Shown here piece by piece: positions 61,998 to 64,000 of a stretch of DNA of 64,000 bases (positions within the stretch are counted from its first letter, which is position 1; each line of letters begins with the position of its first letter). Under the pieces are notes generated by a model that searched no databases, was not told the origin of the DNA, and worked only from the letters and a program-made list of their open reading frames with translations. The stretch comes from Micrococcus terreus (GTDB lineage: Bacteria; Actinomycetota; Actinomycetes; Actinomycetales; Micrococcaceae), in the NCBI RefSeq assembly GCF_900116905.1, contig NZ_FPCG01000010.1, positions 62,001 to 126,000 on the forward strand, written 5' to 3'. The translations under genes and the position numbers were made by a program.

Positions 61998-62016
61998 CAC
62001 CCGGCCCGGCCCTGCC

Positions 62017-62022
62017 TAGCCT
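62017..62022 (+). promoter_or_regulatory. Predicted -10 (TAGCCT) of the 137-aa gene
   Basis: TAGCCT ends 6 nt before the ATG at 62029. Confidence 0.4.
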
Positions 62023-62028
62023 GCTGAC

Positions 62029-62442
62029 ATGGGCACTTCCGAAGACTCCCATCGTCGGTACGAGAACCTGGACCACGCCCTCGAGCAGTGGAACATCCCC
62101 CTGGAGAACCGCCCCCTGATCCGCGCCTACGCCCAGGCCCTCGGATTCACCCACTATGAAGACCGCGCCGGCTACCTCAAGGCCGTCCGCCCAGACGGGC
62201 CACCCCTGCAGATCCGCTACGGCTACAGCACCGGTTTCGTCAGCGAGGAGGAGGCCCGCACCTTCAGCGGACCCGAGCAGGACGTCTGGCCGGCCTCCCG
62301 CAAGAACCTGTGGGGGTTCACCCACCCGGTGAACCGCACCCATGAACGGTCGGCCGCGGCCCGCGCCGCCGAGAGGGACCACGGCATCTGCACGTCCTGC
62401 TTCACCCAGCGCTCCGCCTCCGGCGCCTGCCACTGCGACTGA
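62029..62442 (+). CDS. Uncharacterised protein with C-terminal cysteine cluster (137 aa)
   Basis: I do not recognise this protein. It starts MGTSEDSHRRYENLDHALEQ, has a central RAGYLKAVRPDGPPLQIRYG that looks like a small beta domain, and ends with C-x2-C and C-x-C (GICTSCFTQ, GACHCD), a possible zinc ribbon. It is soluble and stands alone. Confidence 0.65.
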   Translation: MGTSEDSHRRYENLDHALEQWNIPLENRPLIRAYAQALGFTHYEDRAGYLKAVRPDGPPLQIRYGYSTGFVSEEEARTFSGPEQDVWPASRKNLWGFTHPVNRTHERSAAARAAERDHGICTSCFTQRSASGACHCD

Positions 62443-62561
62443 GCCGGCCTGCGGGTGCCTCGGTGGCTCGTCAGGACCCAGTGAAGGTGCGCCTGCACGC
62501 CCCTCCAGGGCAGTATGGACCGGGGCCGGCCAGAAGGGCCCGCCGCACGCCAGGAGGGGCC

Positions 62562-63149
62562 ATGACGGAGCTGCAGACCGAGACCGTGGGACACCACGGA
62601 TTCCACGAGCGCATGCGGCGCGGGGTGCACCCGGCAGATCCCCGCAGACTGGGGTCCCTGGTCGGTCTGATCGGCGGGGTCGTGTTCGTGCTGTCCTACT
62701 CGGCGGAACTGGGCTCACCGTGGTCCGTAATCCTGAGCGTCCTTGCGGTGATCCTGGCGGCATCCTGCCTGTGGCGGCTGTTCCTGCGCCCGCTGCCCCT
62801 GGGCGAGCCGCAGCGTCCGCATCGACTGGCCGGGCTGATCTACCTGCTCGCCGTGGCCGCCATGCTCGGCCTGATCTCCCTGGGACGGACACTGCTGGAG
62901 GGAGCGGACCGGACTGATGTGCTGCCGGCCGTCATCGCGTGCGTGGTGGGTGCCCACTTCGCGCCGTTCGCCGTGGCGTTCCGCGAGCCCATGCTGCTGC
63001 GCCTGGCGGTGGCCGTGGGAGGGGTGGGCCTGGCGGGGATCGTGGCAGCCTGGCTGGCCGGCCCGCCGCTCGGTGCGCTGGCTGCCGTGGTGGCCGGGTT
63101 CGTGCAGCTGGGCGTGATCCTGCACTGGGCGTTGAGCCCACGGTCATGA
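62562..63149 (+). CDS. Polytopic membrane protein, unknown function
   Basis: The 195-residue protein has five to six hydrophobic helices (first at GSLVGLIGGVVFVLSYSAEL, last at LAAVVAGFVQLGVILHWALS) and a short charged N-terminus. AGGAGGGG lies just before the ATG at 62562, which decides this start over the open frame from 62463. No family is recognised. Confidence 0.75.
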   Translation: MTELQTETVGHHGFHERMRRGVHPADPRRLGSLVGLIGGVVFVLSYSAELGSPWSVILSVLAVILAASCLWRLFLRPLPLGEPQRPHRLAGLIYLLAVAAMLGLISLGRTLLEGADRTDVLPAVIACVVGAHFAPFAVAFREPMLLRLAVAVGGVGLAGIVAAWLAGPPLGALAAVVAGFVQLGVILHWALSPRS

Positions 63150-63206
63150 TCGCCGCAGGTCACGCAATGTCTACCGGGAGTTTCCCGGACGTGGAAGAGT
63201 TGAGAC

Positions 63207-64000
63207 ATGAGCGAGCAGAGCACCCCGGAGACCGTGCAGAACCCGGCAGAGACCGTCCCCCCGGCCGCTGAGCGCGCCGGCACACGGGCCCGGCCGGAGG
63301 ACCTCGTGGACCTGGAGGCGCTGCGCGCGGCGTACTTCGCGCAGCATCCGGATCCGGCCGATCCCGGGCAGAAGGTCTCCTTCGGCACCTCCGGCCACCG
63401 CGGCAGCTCGCTGAAGACCTCGTTCAACGAGGATCACATCGCCGCCATCACCCAGGCGATCGTGGAGTACCGCGCCGAGCAGGGCATCACCGGTCCGCTG
63501 CTGATGGGCAAGGACACTCACGCGCTCTCCGGTCCGGCGCAGGACACGGCACTCGAGGTGCTGATGGGCAACGGCGTGCACACGCTGATCGACTCCCGGG
63601 GCGGCTTCACCCCCACCCCGGCGGTCTCCCACGCCATCCTGGTGCTCAACGCCGGTGCGGGCGAACCCTCCGGCGCGGCGGACGGGATCGTCATCACCCC
63701 CTCGCACAACCCGCCCACGGACGGCGGGTTCAAGTACAACCCACCCCACGGCGGCCCGGCGGACACGGACGCCACCGACTGGATCGCCGCCCGCGCCAAC
63801 GAGCTGCTGGCCGGCGGCCTGAAGGACGTACAGCGCATCCCGCTGGAGCAGGCCCTCGCGCACGAGGCGCTGGGCCGCTACGACTTCCGGGATCGCTACG
63901 TCTCCGACCTGCCGCAGGTGCTGGACCTGGCCGCGATCCGCGAGGCCGGCATCCGGATCGGCGCCGACCCCATGGGCGGAGCCTCGGTGGAGTACTGGGC
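63207..64000 (+). CDS. pgm: Phosphoglucomutase, alpha-D-glucose phosphate-specific (runs off right edge)
   Basis: The first 264 codons are in the window. [20 protein letters not shown] is the phosphoglucomutase N-terminal segment, and [16 protein letters not shown] contains the catalytic phosphoserine loop. [13 protein letters not shown] begins domain II. It interconverts glucose-1- and glucose-6-phosphate for glycogen and wall sugar synthesis. The ATG at 63207 precedes a variable 45-residue lead. Confidence 0.93.
   Translation, partial: MSEQSTPETVQNPAETVPPAAERAGTRARPEDLVDLEALRAAYFAQHPDPADPGQKVSFGTSGHRGSSLKTSFNEDHIAAITQAIVEYRAEQGITGPLLMGKDTHALSGPAQDTALEVLMGNGVHTLIDSRGGFTPTPAVSHAILVLNAGAGEPSGAADGIVITPSHNPPTDGGFKYNPPHGGPADTDATDWIAARANELLAGGLKDVQRIPLEQALAHEALGRYDFRDRYVSDLPQVLDLAAIREAGIRIGADPMGGASVEYW

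Overview
The window is GC-rich (roughly 70%) chromosomal DNA from an actinobacterium. Lsr2, ClpC, a two-domain-free ArgA of the mycobacterial type, short MutY, DUF2520/DUF3180 genes around folK and CsbD/DUF3618 stress proteins all point there. The order hpt-ftsH-folE-folP-folB-folK and the lysS-lsr2-clpC neighbourhood suggest Micrococcaceae or close relatives; the family assignment is inference, not a database result. Most of the window is ordinary core genome with tightly packed, often 4-bp-overlapping genes.

Region by region. (1-2131) The right end of an integrated element: the 5' end of a type I restriction methyltransferase gene (hsdM), two coupled unknown small genes, and a large serine recombinase missing its catalytic half, abutting the 3' end of tRNA-Lys(TTT). 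(2244-9321) Phosphate uptake: a PhoU-like DUF47 protein with a Pit permease, then the high-affinity pstSCAB operon on the other strand, with a recognisable PHO box in front of pstS and a strong hairpin between pstS and pstC. (9322-24067) Membrane, DNA repair and housekeeping genes: FUSC-type protein, radA, mutY, csbD, argA, clpC, lsr2, lysS, an M13 metallopeptidase, an SRPBCC protein, panC. (24295-27066) A three-gene translationally coupled envelope/stress operon and a low-molecular-weight protein tyrosine phosphatase. (27085-35474) A long minus-strand folate operon with two bacterial PH-domain proteins and ftsH. (35475-39934) A frameshifted AbiEi/DUF559-type gene flanked by a 19-bp direct repeat, then hpt, tilS and a DUF2342 metalloprotease.

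(40004-48333) The most unusual locus: an XRE-type regulator divergently transcribed from two secreted, membrane-anchored paralogous proteins, the first carrying a von Willebrand A domain. Three copies of a TTTGC-N4-GCAAA palindrome sit exactly on the two divergent promoters. The pair converges on a receptor-type Ser/Thr kinase that follows a PBP4-type carboxypeptidase lipoprotein. (48382-57446) serS, a DAG-kinase-like protein, pheA with a rhodanese, a ParDE-type toxin-antitoxin pair, an amidase. (57451-64000) A DUF4190 protein, an operon of an acyl-CoA-dehydrogenase-like protein with a single 770-residue polypeptide that fuses a PIG-L deacetylase, a methyltransferase and a family 2 glycosyltransferase, then small unknown genes and the start of phosphoglucomutase.

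Two window-wide DNA patterns stand out. Many genes have a TAnnnT hexamer ending 6-8 nt before the start codon, the arrangement expected of leaderless transcripts. The decamer GTCGTCGGGA occurs 13 times (9 on +, 4 on -), and inside genes it is often written with a rare T-ending codon just before CCC-GAC-GAC, which suggests selection on the DNA rather than on the protein.
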